This document shows, one piece after another, positions 36,844 through 49,375 of a stretch of DNA of 64,000 nucleotides. The stretch is taken from the NCBI GenBank assembly GCA_951217055.1, contig OX578282.1, forward strand, positions 18,229,877 to 18,293,876, read 5' to 3'. The notes beneath the pieces were generated by a model that ran no database searches, had not been told where the DNA came from, and saw only the letters and a list, made by a program, of their open reading frames with translations. Every line of letters begins with the position of its first letter. Position 1 is the first letter of the stretch. The DNA comes from Gerris lacustris (taxonomy: Eukaryota; Arthropoda; Insecta; Hemiptera; Gerridae). Both the position numbers and the translations under genes were made by a program.

Positions 36844-37062
36844 AGCCTCGTCCAAACTGCCGAGCCAAACAGAGGAAACGAGCCGAGCATTGGTGTCTGC
36901 GCATGCCCAGTCTGAGGTGCGCATGTCCAGTCTGAGGTGCGCATGCCCAGTCTGAGGTGCGCATGACCAGCCTCAGGTGCGCAGGCGCACTTTAAAGTGG
37001 TTACGCGCAGTGACCAATGTTTGGCTCGTTTCCTCAGTTCGATACGGCAGTCTGGACAAGGC
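36844..37062. mobile_element. TTAA-flanked GC-rich MITE with internal 20-bp tandem repeat
   Basis: Flanked by TTAA on both sides (36840-36843 and 37063-37066). Imperfect terminal inverted repeats of roughly 45-50 bp: left AGCCTCGTCCAAACTGCCG, right complement GCCTTGTCCAGACTGCCG, both followed by GAGGAAACGAGCC and CATTGGT. The centre has four copies of GCGCATGCCCAGTCTGAGGT. The TTAA duplication fits piggyBac- or Kolobok-type non-autonomous elements; no transposase is present. Confidence 0.85.
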
Positions 37063-38098
37063 TTAAAAAGAACGGAAATTCATAATCATTCATCAAATTT
37101 ACATAGATATTCTTTCAGCGTTTTATTTTAGCATTATTTTAACACTAAATTGGGTCTGTGACAGAAAATTTCACTTCAATTATAAAACGATTACAATATG
37201 AACCTAGAAACGAAAACAAAAAAACCTTATCTATTTTAAAGGTATATTTAAAGATGAAATCAGTAACAACCGTGAATCTTTTTCTCGAAAGACATTTTAA
37301 TACAATGAAAACAAGAGAAATATTAAATAATAAAAACAAAAACAAAACACAGTCCCATGCATAATGAATTTAAAGAACGTTCTAAATGAATTCAAAGACA
37401 TCAAATTTTTAAAAAAAACGACCCACGCTTCTCAACCTCCATTCCGTTCAAATAAAACGATTACAAAGGCACAACTTAATAAATAAATTTTTAAATCAAG
37501 CTAATTTTCCGAAAAAAAGATTTTATTTGTATTAACAATATACTAATGAGACAGTTCAAGACAAAAAAAGAACTTTCACCATAGAAAAAATCTAGAGTCC
37601 TAATCTCTCAACAGAACAATAAAACAAAAGAAAAGATCATCTAAATAAAAATAAATCATATTCAAAACAGCAAAGTCCGACATAAATCATTCAAAACTTT
37701 TTTTTCACCAAACAATATTGAATGCATACTTAAATTCAAATAAGTATAAATGATTTAGAAAAAAAAGAAACTTCGAAGTTAATTGGCCCGATGACAACGT
37801 AATACAAAAGAACTGAATATTTATTGGACATTGTTTGCAATATATCCCTTAACTTAATTCAAGTCTTCTTTTTAAAAGAAATATATATTGGTTTTAAAAG
37901 AATGTAGAATGAATTTAATGATGCAATTATTTTTTTTGAGTAAAAAAAATTGAACTCAAAATTAAATCAGATTAGACATTTGAAATTTAAGTTTATTCAA
38001 CCCGGATAACATTTTTTAACAAGATGAATTTAGAAAGTTATTAAATTAAAAGTAACAAAATTAGCAATAAGTGTAAAGTAAAGATGGATTATTAGAAT

Positions 38099-38325
38099 CA
38101 ATTTTTAATTGTTACCCCCCCCTTATAAAAAAAACAGAGGGGAGTAACAATCTAAAGAAGGTGTACGGAATGTTCTTCTTCAGACTGTTACTCCCCTTAT
38201 AAAAACAGAAGTGTGATATTCCTTTGTCCCAAAGTTCATTGGACAAAATATCCCTTTGTCTAAATAGTTATTTAGTCAGTATATTCTAAAAAAAACATAG
38301 GGGAGTAACAATCTAAAGAAGTACT
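38099..38325 (-). mobile_element. Family A MITE, left terminus decayed
   Basis: Inner modules GGGGAGTAACAATCTAAAG and CTTCAGACTGTTACTCCCC, spacer TATCCCTTTGTCTAAATAG, right end CTAAAGAAGTACTT. The left module is reduced to TAATTGTTACCCCCCC. Confidence 0.9.
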
Positions 38326-38999
38326 TAATATATTAAGTAGGTAGAAGAACAGTAATACAATATAGGGGCTAAGATTTCACTAAAACTAAAGGGAGGATAT
38401 AAAGGCGCATGTCATGACCGTTACAGTAATAGTGTAACCTCATTGCCACTGAGATTATAATCTAACAACTCCCAGATAGTTACTAGTACCTACTTACTAA
38501 CAGTACCTTCTACTCAAAGACCAAACAACTAATTATTAAGTTTCGTTACTGAGCTAATTTATTTAGAGTATGAAAAATTAAGTGTCATAAAGCATCGGAA
38601 TCTTTAAGAATGAGATGAGCCTCATTCGAGCAATAACTGTATTTTGTTTCTTTAAAGAACAATAACGTTATTTAGTCTTAAACGCACTAAAGTGTAATCA
38701 TTTACCGTCTTTCAACCATTTAGTTGTTCACTGCTATTTTTAACTGTTAAAAATATTAAGGAAAACATACTATTAGAAAAGAAGACACTGAAAAATATGA
38801 AGTGCGGTAAGTTTAATTTAAAAAACATAGATATTTAAATTAGATACTTACTATTTTTTCTCTAATAACTTCCATTAGTGATGACTTATGACCATAGGAA
38901 TTCTGACAAAAGGATTTCAAAGTTAAAGATATGTCAAAAGGAAATTTCTAAAATGAGGGGATTTTTACTTAAAGTATGATCGTACTAAATAATTAAAAT

Positions 39000-39311
39000 A
39001 AATAATTCAAGATAAAATGAACTTTTTATATACTACGTTTTTATATTTTCCTTGTTTATTTCCTTAGCTGCCACAGGTCGTGTTTGTTTACTATAGATTT
39101 TGAATTTGACCGCCTAAATATTTAAGGAATTTAGTGATTTATCAACTAATTAGTAATAATTTGGTAAAGCTAATTGCTGCTTATCGTATTGTCATCGGAA
39201 ATGCATAATCTGTGCAAGTTTCAACTTTCTACTTTGTCAGGAAGTTAGTTAAAAATCGATTGTAAGATTTGGACTGGACAAGCAAGAAAGCAAGCTAATA
39301 AAAACGTAGTA
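39000..39311 (+). mobile_element. Family E element, short deletion derivative
   Basis: Shares its left part (AACTTTTTATATACTACG) and right part (GCAAGCTAATAAAAACGTAG) with the longer copies at 59091-59666 and 63305-63890. The middle is largely missing. TACTACGTTTTTA at 39031 and TAAAAACGTAGTA at 39299-39311 form 13-bp inverted ends. Confidence 0.82.
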
Positions 39312-40609
39312 ATATGAAGAGCTTTTAGAAAATATGGACTTGTTTTTACACACTTTTATCTATTTATTTTATGAGTAAAGTGAATTCAATATAGAAATGA
39401 ATTCTATATGAACTGTTTTCAATATGGCGAGAAATTTAACAGATTACCCTATTATAATTATTATTATTAATCAATTTCTACCAATTATAAGATTGAACTA
39501 AATTATAATTTAATTGATGATTCGGTTGAAATCAACTTAAGAACAGTCAAGGTAAAAATAATAATGAAAATTGTCACTGAATTTTAATAATAATGAGAAT
39601 TTAATTTAAAAAAATAAATAATGTAAATAAATCAGCGCAATGGCATAGAAAAGTATAGTTAAGCAAAAACTAAAAAAAAAACACTAAAGAGGAAATGTAC
39701 ATCATTTAAACAAAGATGAAACAGGAAGTTCCGACAACAGAAGGACACACGTGAGAAACACATTGAACCTCGGTAAAAAAAAATCTAGCTTCAATGAAAA
39801 CCACACGCTAGAAACTAGTTCACAATGCTTCAGGCTAAATCCTTTAAAATCAACCTCGTTTCTCCAACTAAGTGTTCTAAAGCCTATGAGAGTCACTAGG
39901 AAAAACAAAATAAGGCGAAAAAAAAGTGAGGGAGTTGTTAATTTGTACCTGTCAGCAAGTGGACAGAAATAACTTTAAATGTTGTTTACGGTTAACGGGA
40001 AAACTCACTAGAGTTAAGGTGAAGGATGTCGAAATAGCCTGTACAAACCCTCCTAAAAACAGATGCTTGTAATTTTCACAGTCCTTATTTCCTGGAGTTA
40101 AAAGGACGAGGATTAAGTTTATTCTTGGGAAGGATTAACCTAGTCTGAGTACTTTGTCCTTCCAATAATATAGAACCTTTGTTTTTAATAACACTTTTAA
40201 AACGATGATTTTAATCAGCTGATTTCCTGATAACGTTTTAAAGAATTTTTGTAATGATTAGAGGTAAAAGGTTCGTTTATAGGTGAAAGACCTTTTTGTT
40301 ACTAAATAACTTCTCTAAATAAAAACACAGGAAGTGTAAGGAGATCGCTATTTAGAAAATGGTGTAGAGATGGTTTTGTAGTATTGGAAAATAACAGTTA
40401 TTATTATTATTTTTGATCATTGTTCATTGTCTTGATAGTTATTAACTCAGACAATGGACACTGTCCAAACCTAATAATAATTATTAATCCAACCATTGTC
40501 ACACACCTTAAATAACTCTAGAGCAAAATATGTCAGTCCAAGATATAGATCCGCTGTTTGGAATGCGATTGTTATGAGATATTTCGGTGTGTACATTTAT
40601 TATGTAAAT
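39312..40609. other. Stretch without recognised genes
   Basis: AT-rich, with overlapping short open frames at 39702-39972 on both strands that do not resemble known proteins. No RNA gene or transposon recognised. Confidence 0.45.
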
Positions 40610-41590
40610 TCAAATAATCAGAAGTAGACCGCTATCGAGAAGATACAGAAGTTTCGAACCTGTTAATAGGACCTTCCAAAGACTTTCTCAACTGCGAGAA
40701 GATAGGTGATGATTGATTAAACATATGCGATTGGGAATATCTCAATTTTTTAAACTCATATCATTCGTAAGGATCTTTCAGCCTTTCTCAACAGAGAAGA
40801 TAAATGATGATAGATAAAATAACTGTGATTGAAAATAACTCAAAATTTTAGCCAATTGCTTGAATCTCTCAAAAACTTTCTCAACTGCGAGAAGATATGA
40901 GATGATTGATTAAACTTTTGGGATTGGGAATATCTCGATGTTTTAAAGTCATATCAATCGCAAGGATCTTTTAAAGTTTTTCGTAACAGAGAGGATAAAT
41001 GATGATTGATTAAATTACTGCGATTGGAAATATCTTAAAGTATTAGCCATTTGCAAGGATCTTTCAAAAACTTTATCAAATGCGAGAAGAAATGTGATGA
41101 TTGATAAACTACTGCGATTGGGAATATCTCGATGTTTTTAACTCATATCAATCGCAAGGGTCTATTAAAATCTTTCTTAACAGCGAGGATAAATGATGAT
41201 TGATTAAACTATTGTGATTGAAAATGCCTCAAAGTTTTAGCCAATTGCTTAAAAAAAACTTTCTCAACTGCGATAAGTTATGTGATTATTAAAACTCATA
41301 TCAATCGCGAGGATCTCTCAGCCTTTCTTAACAGAGATGATAAAAATTATGAATGATTTAACTACTGCGATTGGGAATATCTCTATGTTTTAAACTCACA
41401 TCAATCGCATGAATATTATGAAGTCTTTCTTAACAGAGAGGTTAAGTGATGATTGATTACCTAAACTTCTGTGATTGGTAAAATTTTAGCCAATTGCAAG
41501 GATCTTTCAGTCATTTCGACAAAGAGGATAGATGATAATTGAATAAACTACTTTGATTGGAAATACATCTCGATGTTTAAACTCATATAA
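40610..41590. repeat. Tandem array of about ten units, with alternating unit types
   Basis: Units of roughly 95-102 bp marked by GATGATTGATTAAAC and GCGATTGGGAATATCTC. Two types alternate: one with TCGATGTTTTAAACTCATAT, the other with AAAGTTTTAGCCAATTGC, so the effective repeat is a dimer near 200 bp. Units are 75-90 percent similar by eye. Non-coding, satellite-like. Confidence 0.88.
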
Positions 41591-42769
41591 TGAGCATGTA
41601 GTTTTCTTTTTAACTAACTCATGATTTATCCAATCTAAGAAACAATCTGCTCCTCATGATCTACAGTTGTTTAAGACCACTGCAAATTTGTTGCAGTTAA
41701 AATTGCATAGATTAAAAATATTTATTTAATTATTTCAAAACTGCTGTCAATTAACACCATTAAATTATAATATACAATTACAAAGTTAAAAAAAAAAAAA
41801 TACTACAAGACATGTATAAATATTTTTAAAGATGAGTATCTAAATAGAGACCTGAGGGTGCGAAGTTGTCCTCCGATTTCTAATCTATATTGCTTTTTTC
41901 TCAGAAAGATTGATATTATCTATAAGAGGTATCAAACCGCAACCAATCTAAACAAATTTACTTTACCACCAGGAGCGAAGTTGATGCGGCCTCGTACCGT
42001 TCAAAATTTTAATCTATAGCCCGAACAAAAAAACAAATATAACCGGAACGTATATTACTTTCAGAGAATTTTTAACCTCAGGGCCGGAACAGTGTGTTTA
42101 GATCATTTTTCGTTACATTAAAAAATGTCTTCTTTTTTTATTCTTCATGACGTGAAAACGATTTTTTCAAATTATCCAATATCATATTGAGATAAGAAAA
42201 TGAGAAAAAAGAAGAAAGGAAAAAACTAAAAGAAATACCCATCAGCAATGTAGTTGATAGAAAGATTAAAGTAAGATTAGAAATAGGGGGTGGAACTTAA
42301 AAACTAAGTTATATGTTAGAAGTAACGCCTAAGGCGCCGGGATTACACGAATAATACCGAAAGCTACCACAACAAGATAGACCTGAACATTATAATGACT
42401 AAAGTTTAAAAAAAAGCATTTGACACCAATTCGTGGTCAGAAGAAATACGCAGAATATAATAAATGTTCCAACTGATATCTTATTATTAATTAATTTTTT
42501 TTAATTATACTTAATTTTATATCTGACCGCAACCTAAATCGTTCCATGAGAATTCTATCATGATTTTAAAACATTAAAAGTCAAAGTAAAAAATCACGAA
42601 AATTGTTTGCAGGTAGAAAAAAATAAATACAATTCTTATGGAGCTGATTTGAAGAATTGTTTTTCTTTTATGATTTTAAATAATTTATAAGAACATTTTG
42701 CTAACTTTTATATTTTCTTATAGAGCTAATATTTATAAGAGCTAAATGGTAACAATGCTGCCCATTTTG
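41591..42769. other. Stretch without recognised genes
   Basis: AT-rich with a slightly GC-richer part at 41850-42110 that holds no convincing open frame. Confidence 0.45.
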
Positions 42770-43270
42770 TGGTAATAGTGTAAGCGTTGTGCGAAAAAAG
42801 TTAAAATTAATATTAGAACTTCTGTGGACTAACTTTTGGCATACCTACTAAATTTTATAAAAATCGGACATAGTTTTGAAAATACGCAAACATTTACAGG
42901 ACAAACCAACATTTCCTGGCACTTCTTTAAATTGTTACTCCCCTAACAAAAAATAAGAGGGGAGTAACAATCTAAAGAAGGTGTATATGGAATGTTCTTC
43001 TTTAGACTGTAACTCTCCTTATAAAAACAGAAGTATGATATTTCTCCGCCCCAAAGTTCATATCATAAACATCCCTTAGGCTTAATAGTTATTTACTTCA
43101 AGTTATTTATATACTAAAAAAAACGTAGGGGAGTAACAATCTAAAGAAGTACCCATTTCCTAATGTCTGAAACACATTTCTGTAAAAAAAATATTTGGAG
43201 ATAAAAAATTCTTTATTCAGAATGATAAAAATGCTTCCGTTAACACCAATAATCTCGGAAACGAAAAGAA
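42770..43270 (+). repeat. Family B copy split by a family A MITE
   Basis: Family B sequence (AAATTTTATAAAAATCGGAC ... ACATTTCCT, resuming CATTTCCTAATGTCTGAAAC ... TAATCTCGGAAACG) is interrupted at 42918-43153. In uninterrupted copies the join reads TTCCCTGATGTCTGAAAC, so the MITE inserted after family B. Confidence 0.85.
42918..43153 (-). mobile_element. Family A MITE with perfect 8-bp target duplication
   Basis: Reference copy of 236 bp: left terminus GGCACTTCTTTAAATTG, inner opposed modules, spacer ACATCCCTTAGGC, right terminus CTAAAGAAGTACC. Both flanks are CATTTCCT (42910-42917 and 43154-43161), defining the ends and an 8-bp duplication. That duplication length occurs in hAT, P and Merlin elements; the terminal GG is closest to Merlin, but superfamily is not settled. 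Confidence 0.95.
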
Positions 43271-44527
43271 ACATTAAAACAACAACAAAAAGTCAATAGT
43301 TAAAAAAAATGACATTTCATCATGTTAAAAATTTAAAGGAAAAAGCAATACGTAACACTAAAACTAAAGCATTAAAAAACCACATCTAAAAACCTTCGAA
43401 TATAACACATAGTTACATTTTACGTAACATCTTAAAAAAAGAACGTAAAGGGTAACAGTAGGGAAGATTGTAAGTACGTTTTTATAATGGTTAACCAGTT
43501 TTTTTTTCAATGTTACATATCATATATATATATTCTTCCATCTATAACAATTGTTCAGTGTCGTACTGTCTACGTACCTGTAAAATATAATTCATTTTTT
43601 TTTTTTTTTTTGTTAACTCCTTCAGTAGTAGAGAAATAGTAACACTTGCTTGTTAATGTAAGGTTGAAGGACGAAAAAAAAAATTTAAAAAAAAAGGATT
43701 TCTTTAGTTCAAAGATGATGGTAAGCATAAGAAGGTCAAAAAATATCTTTTGTTATATATCTTACCTTAGTTATAACTTGTTCCTTATTTTTTTTATGAT
43801 TCAATAGGTGAAAATACATCTTTTCAATGAAGTAACTTTCTTTATGTATTCCTTTTTGTTAAAAGTGAAAGTATTACGTCTACATTTACTTTTTCAAAGG
43901 ACATTTTAGTTTAGGGATCTTTTCATTTTCTTGAAACCGAAAGGGTAATCATTGAAAGGATAAAAGTTTCACAGTGATCATTCAAGAACGGTGATCAAGC
44001 AATTTTAATAACTTGATCATATTGTTAACAAACAAAATAAAGTTTTTAGTCATTCGAGAGTTAACTTTTTTTCTATTAGAAGTTCAAAAAAAGAGTATAC
44101 AAAAGGGTCATTCTTGTTCTTTTTTGAAAGCAATTATAAAGTCACGTTTATAGTGCGTTTTCATTGAATAATTTCGCATTAAATAAAACAGATAACTCCT
44201 AAGAGAAACTGAAAATGAAAAGTAGTGTATAACATGCATTTCATAAGACATACAGTGTAAAAATTCTTAAATCTAAAAACGCAAACAAACTCCGAAGCAC
44301 CCCGAGTATGAATTCTATTTTGTCTGTGCTAAAATGGATAAGGTCTTTACCCCTGAGGTACGATGCAAGAATATAAATTTTGAAATCACAAGAAATAATA
44401 TATCTGGACTGTTTTAAATAAAACAAACATAAGCACGAATAGAAAAGTCGATCAGTTTCGTGTCAACGTACACAAACAACACACTTAAAATTTGCTAGAC
44501 TGATTTTACAGTGAACTTAATAATTAT
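43271..44527. other. AT-rich stretch without recognised genes
   Basis: Poly(A) and poly(T) tracts (for example 43598-43610) and AT-rich sequence only. Confidence 0.5.
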
Positions 44528-44755
44528 AGTACTTCTTTAGATTGTTACTCCCCTATGATTTTTATTTAGAGCATAAATGACTTCCTAAATAACTATTAAG
44601 ACAAAGGGATTTTTAGTCAAATGTTCTGTGGGACAAAGGAATATCACATTTCTGTTTTTACAAAACAGTCTAGAGAAGGACATTCTGTACACCTTCTTTA
44701 GATTGTTACTACCTCTATTTTCTTTATAAGGGGAGTAACAATCTAAAGAAGTGCC
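44528..44755 (+). mobile_element. Family A MITE
   Basis: AGTACTTCTTTAGATTGTTA start, spacer AAGACAAAGGGATTTTTAG, inner modules (first shortened to ACAGTCTAGAGAAGGACATT), end CTAAAGAAGTGCC. Confidence 0.92.
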
Positions 44756-44966
44756 ATCCTTCTTCATTACTTAGGTTACAATCATTCACTTAGTCATAGG
44801 TAAACTTTTCGATGAAAATAATAAAGTTGTAATAAAAAAAGAAGTGCCATAATTATTATGTGATTCTCTAAATTTCCACAATAGTTTGTCATTTACTTTG
44901 GTTACAATCATTCACTTAGTCTTAGGGAAACTTTTCAATCAAAATAATAAAGTCTTATTAAAAAAT
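44747..44966. repeat. Duplication of the MITE right end plus flank
   Basis: AAGAAGTGCCAT at 44747 recurs at about 44840, and each is followed by a flank containing GGTTACAATCATTCACTTAG and AAAATAATAAAGT. The last bases of the MITE were therefore copied together with host flank; the second copy has about 35 bp extra. Confidence 0.85.
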
Positions 44967-44999
44967 ATACTCAATTATTTTTAAATTGTCACAAAATCG

Positions 45000-46200
45000 T
45001 CGTAAAGATATATATAAGTAAAATAGAAGTGGTATTAGAAGAAGTTAGTGTGTATTGTTAATATTCTCTTAATTATGGTTATGACGATAAAGTGATTAAG
45101 GGAACATGGTATTTTTAGTGGGAATGGAATGAGAATGTGGATTTAACAAGTTAGTAGTTCAGAAAGAAACAAATAGCTATCGAGAATGACATATAATTTA
45201 CAATTCGTTATGAAGTTAATGTGGTTGGCATTCCGAGAAGAATTTCTTGGATCGCCAAGAGAAGAAACAAATTAATATATTTATTGGTAAGATTAATAGA
45301 TGATGTATTTATGTATCCAGAGAGAAGAGGAGAATGATGGACTTATAACTTTCCTAATGATGAGTTGAACACAACACGGTATCTGAAATTAATTAGGGTC
45401 TTTAAAAAAGGAGAATTCGCTTGCTCTCCTTCAGATTGTAACTTTTTTTTAATGAGGTTGATATATGGTTGGTACAAGATACGTAGAAGAATTGAAACAT
45501 AAGCTTAGATGAAGAGCATCAAGAAAAGGTACAACAACAAGTTGGTAAGATTATAACGGAGTTCAGGGTGTTATATATAGGTGTGTATTATAAGCTCCTA
45601 GGAATGGAAGTAAGCTGTATGTACATTATGAGGTACCATGGGTTCCGGAGCACTCTTATACTAACGACTTGGCCAATTTCGGTAAGAGAAGAAACAAATA
45701 TAGTATGGTTTGGACGTGATATTCCGGGTTGTAACGGAACATCGCGGTATGTACCCACTGGAGTTTACAAAACACCTCCAACCGAATCCTTTCATAGTGG
45801 TGGATTGGAGCTTCAAGAAGGATATACGACGTAGGTCGTGGTTTCTTTCTTTTGAAAGAGAGGAAAAAAATTATGCAGCTTAACCAGAATGCAGTTAGCT
45901 ACTTCATACATTTTAGAGTTTTAGTAACGGAATGATATTTTTAATGATCATAACAAAATTCCTTCTTTAGAACTATTTTTTTTTTTAGAAACTACTAAAT
46001 AATGTGGTAGTTTTCAAAAGTGTGCGTCTCAACGCCCTAGAGCGCAACACCTGGCTTACAAAAGCACTGCAAATAAGTTTATACTAAAATAAGACTTATG
46101 TACTTTTAAATTTCAAGAACGATGTGCTACTACGATAAAAGGAAACCATATTTTAACATTCCCAATTGAAATCCTGGTAACAGGATACTGAGGCACTCAA
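45000..46200. other. Mixed-composition stretch with an unconvincing ORF
   Basis: An open frame of 88 codons on the plus strand (45568-45834) lies in a GC-richer piece; its translation shows no domain I recognise and no splice-site pair was established. It might be a decayed element or an exon of an unknown gene. Confidence 0.35.
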
Positions 46201-46211
46201 AAAGGCAACGA

Positions 46212-46382
46212 GGAAAGATTCTGATAATCTGAGGATACCATTGAATAATTATGATAAATTTAGGATGATGTAGTAAGATTCTGATCAATTGAATATTTAT
46301 GATAAATCTAGGATGATGTAGTTAGGTTCTGATCAATGAAATAATTATGATACTCCTAAGAGTATCGTAATTATTTCATTGA
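46212..46382. repeat. Short tandem repeat ending in a 23-bp-arm hairpin
   Basis: Three units of about 57 bp with GATTCTGAT or GGTTCTGAT and AATTATGATAAAT, followed by an inverted repeat: arms 46333-46355 and 46360-46382, complementary at 22 of 23 positions around a 4-base loop. The left arm belongs to the last tandem unit, so the hairpin probably arose by inverted duplication of it. Confidence 0.85.
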
Positions 46383-46471
46383 CGGAAAAGAAAGATTTTG
46401 ACATTCTAATAAGGCCTTGAACAAGCTAAGGACAGCAATAAAAAAAAATACATTCTTAGAAACGCTTTATT

Positions 46472-46585
<114 letters not shown>

Positions 46586-46604
46586 GTATTCAGTAGTGTC
46601 CAAA

Positions 46605-47147
46605 TAAAAAATAGACTGCCAATTAGTGTTGCACATAGCTTCCTCGCATCCTATCACGTACTTTATTGATTTTACAAGCCATTATAGTCTAATTTATTTA
46701 ATTGATTCCCCAGGTTTTTTAATGTCAAAATTGTTTATTTTTTACATGGATGATTAAAGTATCAATGAAGCAAAAGTAAAAGAGCGCAGACGGTTGAAAT
46801 TAAGCTGGTGCTATCTGCGGTTTACTTTCGACAAACCATCCAAATTTCATAAAAATCAGATGAGTACTTTCGAAGGTATAGGTACATGTGGAAGAGAAAC
46901 AAACGGATGCAGAATGTTGAAACTTATATGGGATCAACAATGGGCTAATTTTGACCTACCATCCAAATTTCATTAAAATCGAACAAGCAGCTTTTAAGAT
47001 ATGTTGGTTCGCAAAAATTGAGCGACAGACACGGAACCAAAAATTTTCCCTGATGTCTGAAACGGATTTCTGTCTTCAATAATTTTGTTCTTCAGAACGA
47101 TCACATAGCTTCCGTTACCTCCAGTAAGCTCGGAAGCAATATATATA
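46605..47147 (+). repeat. Family B dispersed repeat, fuller copy
   Basis: Matches 2269-2801 from ATAGACTGCCAATTAGTGTT through CCCTGATGTCTGAAACGGAT to AGTAAGCTCGGAAGC. No coding capacity. Confidence 0.87.
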
Positions 47148-49184
47148 TTGTTCACTTAATAAAAATGGAGACCGATGTTTCTACAACTCAAATCTAAAAT
47201 ATATCTGGCTGAACTGGCAAAGAAATGACAAATGTTTTATAACTAATGACCAGATCGAACAACACCGTAAACAGTTTGATTCCTTCATCTAAATTTAAAT
47301 CTGTTAAACAATTAATAAATTAAAACTAAGGTTACACAAAAGTTAATTAATAATGTTAATGAATTAAGTAATATTCAAAACAAAACAAGTAGATCGTTAA
47401 TTGGTACTAATCATTTAAAAACAATACCATCTTCCCATAACCTTTGAAGTAATAAGAGCATGGGCTTACCATGAGAATTAAAAATTAACATCTTGACTGG
47501 AACAAGGACTTACAACGACTATATACAAACATTAATCCAATAAACACTATTCTTCTTTTTAATATTAAGCAATTGGATTTAATAAAAGTACATTATATAA
47601 TATGAGTGTTGCATATAAAGGAACTTTTTAGACGGATTAAAGAAGAATATTTGCATGTCAGTGTAAAAACACGACTTGATTGGTTTTTTTTTGTTGAATA
47701 ACATATTTTTTTTATATAAGAAATGTTGCAACAAAAATATCCCGGAATAATCTCTCCAATTGTTTACATTTTTTTGTTCGATGCAATGTAATTTTTGTTT
47801 TAGAAAAGGTTCGAAAAAGAAAATTGCATCATTTTAATCGAGAATCATCTTCCAAAAGGTTTATTTTAGTTTGTCAAGTTGTTTTTATATTGTAATTTTA
47901 AGGTAAAAAGCTATGTAATAAAGTAAAAAAAGCTTTGAGGAAAAAACGTGATTTTTTAAGCTTAAAAATAATACAAATTACATGTGAATAAATCAATCTC
48001 GATGTATAGAAAAAGAGGAAGAGTTAAGATCAATAAAACAAAAGAGAAAGTTCTATGGAAATATATAAAATATATAAATATAATACATAAAACTAAAATT
48101 TGAAAGGTTAAACCTGATCAATTTATTGATAAACTTATCAATAAATGAAAAGCTAACAAAAATTAGAATGTTCTAAATTTGTTAAGACTTAATAAAACAC
48201 AGAGAGTAGATTTAAAAACTACAATAACTAAATTACAAATAAAATTTACCAAGGAAATGAGATACAATAAAAAGTAACATTGAACGAAAGAATTATAGAA
48301 ATGCTCGCATGAAAATATCATTTTTAAGCGTGTAAATTTACAAATGTATAATTTAAATGGCTGCCACCATTATTGTAGGTATCACAGGGACTATTGTAAT
48401 ATAATTAGTATCAAACTTCTTGATTTGTAGAGCAATAGTATAAATTGAAGAACATTTTGAACAGAGTAATAAAAAGAAAAAAATTTCATTTTTGTCTTTT
48501 TTGTGTAATTACATACAAAAGAAATGAGATATTAGATTACAATCTAAACATTTTGAAAGTAAAAAAAAAAAATCTTTGTAAAAATCAAGATTATACAAAG
48601 AAAACAAAGTTTGAAAAAAAGATAAGTCAACAAAGATTCACAAAGAAAGGACATGTAAACAAAAGAAAATAACAAATGACATAACTTATCCGTACTATAG
48701 ACAGACAAACATACTCATATATACAACCCTTGCAAAACAGCATTGCCTAATATCAACAAAGGAAAAAGAAGACAAAAAAAGATACTAATTTTTACACTTT
48801 TGTGTGATTTTGTGAAAGGATAAACTTTTATTGTATGAGGAAATCTATAATCTTTGGAAATACTTATTAAGGTAAAATAGTCGATTGGAATAACTTTAGT
48901 TATATAAAATGTAAAATATATAGTTTTGGTTATTACGATAAAAGATATCGCATATTAAATTGTTTTTTTAATATAATTTAAAAATAAATTTGGGAGATTT
49001 ATGTCTTTTTAACAATATGATTAATACAAAGAGGTAAAACAGAATAATTTATTGCATGTTGTGAAATAGTTACTGAAATGTAGTCTCAGAACTTTAATAT
49101 TTTTCTTTAAGGAATTTTAATAAAAATAGATATTACTTACACAAAAAGAGTTATATTTCAGTCCCCCCAAAAACTCTGAAAAAA
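47148..49184. other. AT-rich stretch without recognised genes
   Basis: Open frames such as 48445-48672 are lysine-rich translations of AT-rich DNA and not convincing. Confidence 0.5.
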
Positions 49185-49375
49185 GTGAGAAACAAAATTC
49201 TCGAAAACAGTTCCGACGATTTTGATTTAAAAAAAAATCTAAAATGTAGTCCATTTAAATACAAATCTAACGATATAAGCCGTTTTCCCATGAAAAATCA
49301 AGTTCCTGAGAAAATAGCTTTAAACACGGACGGTAAGAGGCCGGGTTCGATTCCCCTCTGAGGAAAAATGATTTT
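49185..49375 (+). repeat. Family D repeat followed by a B-box-like motif
   Basis: 49185-49320 matches 14570-14705 (TCTAAAATGTAGTC, ACGATATAAGCCGTTTTCC). Directly after it, GGTTCGATTCC at about 49344-49354 is a perfect match to the pol III B-box, between AGAGG and CCTCT, but no complete tRNA can be folded around it. Confidence 0.65.

Noticed and set aside
45568..45834. An 88-codon frame as a possible exon
   Set aside because: No domain or reliable splice pair; left as unexplained sequence.
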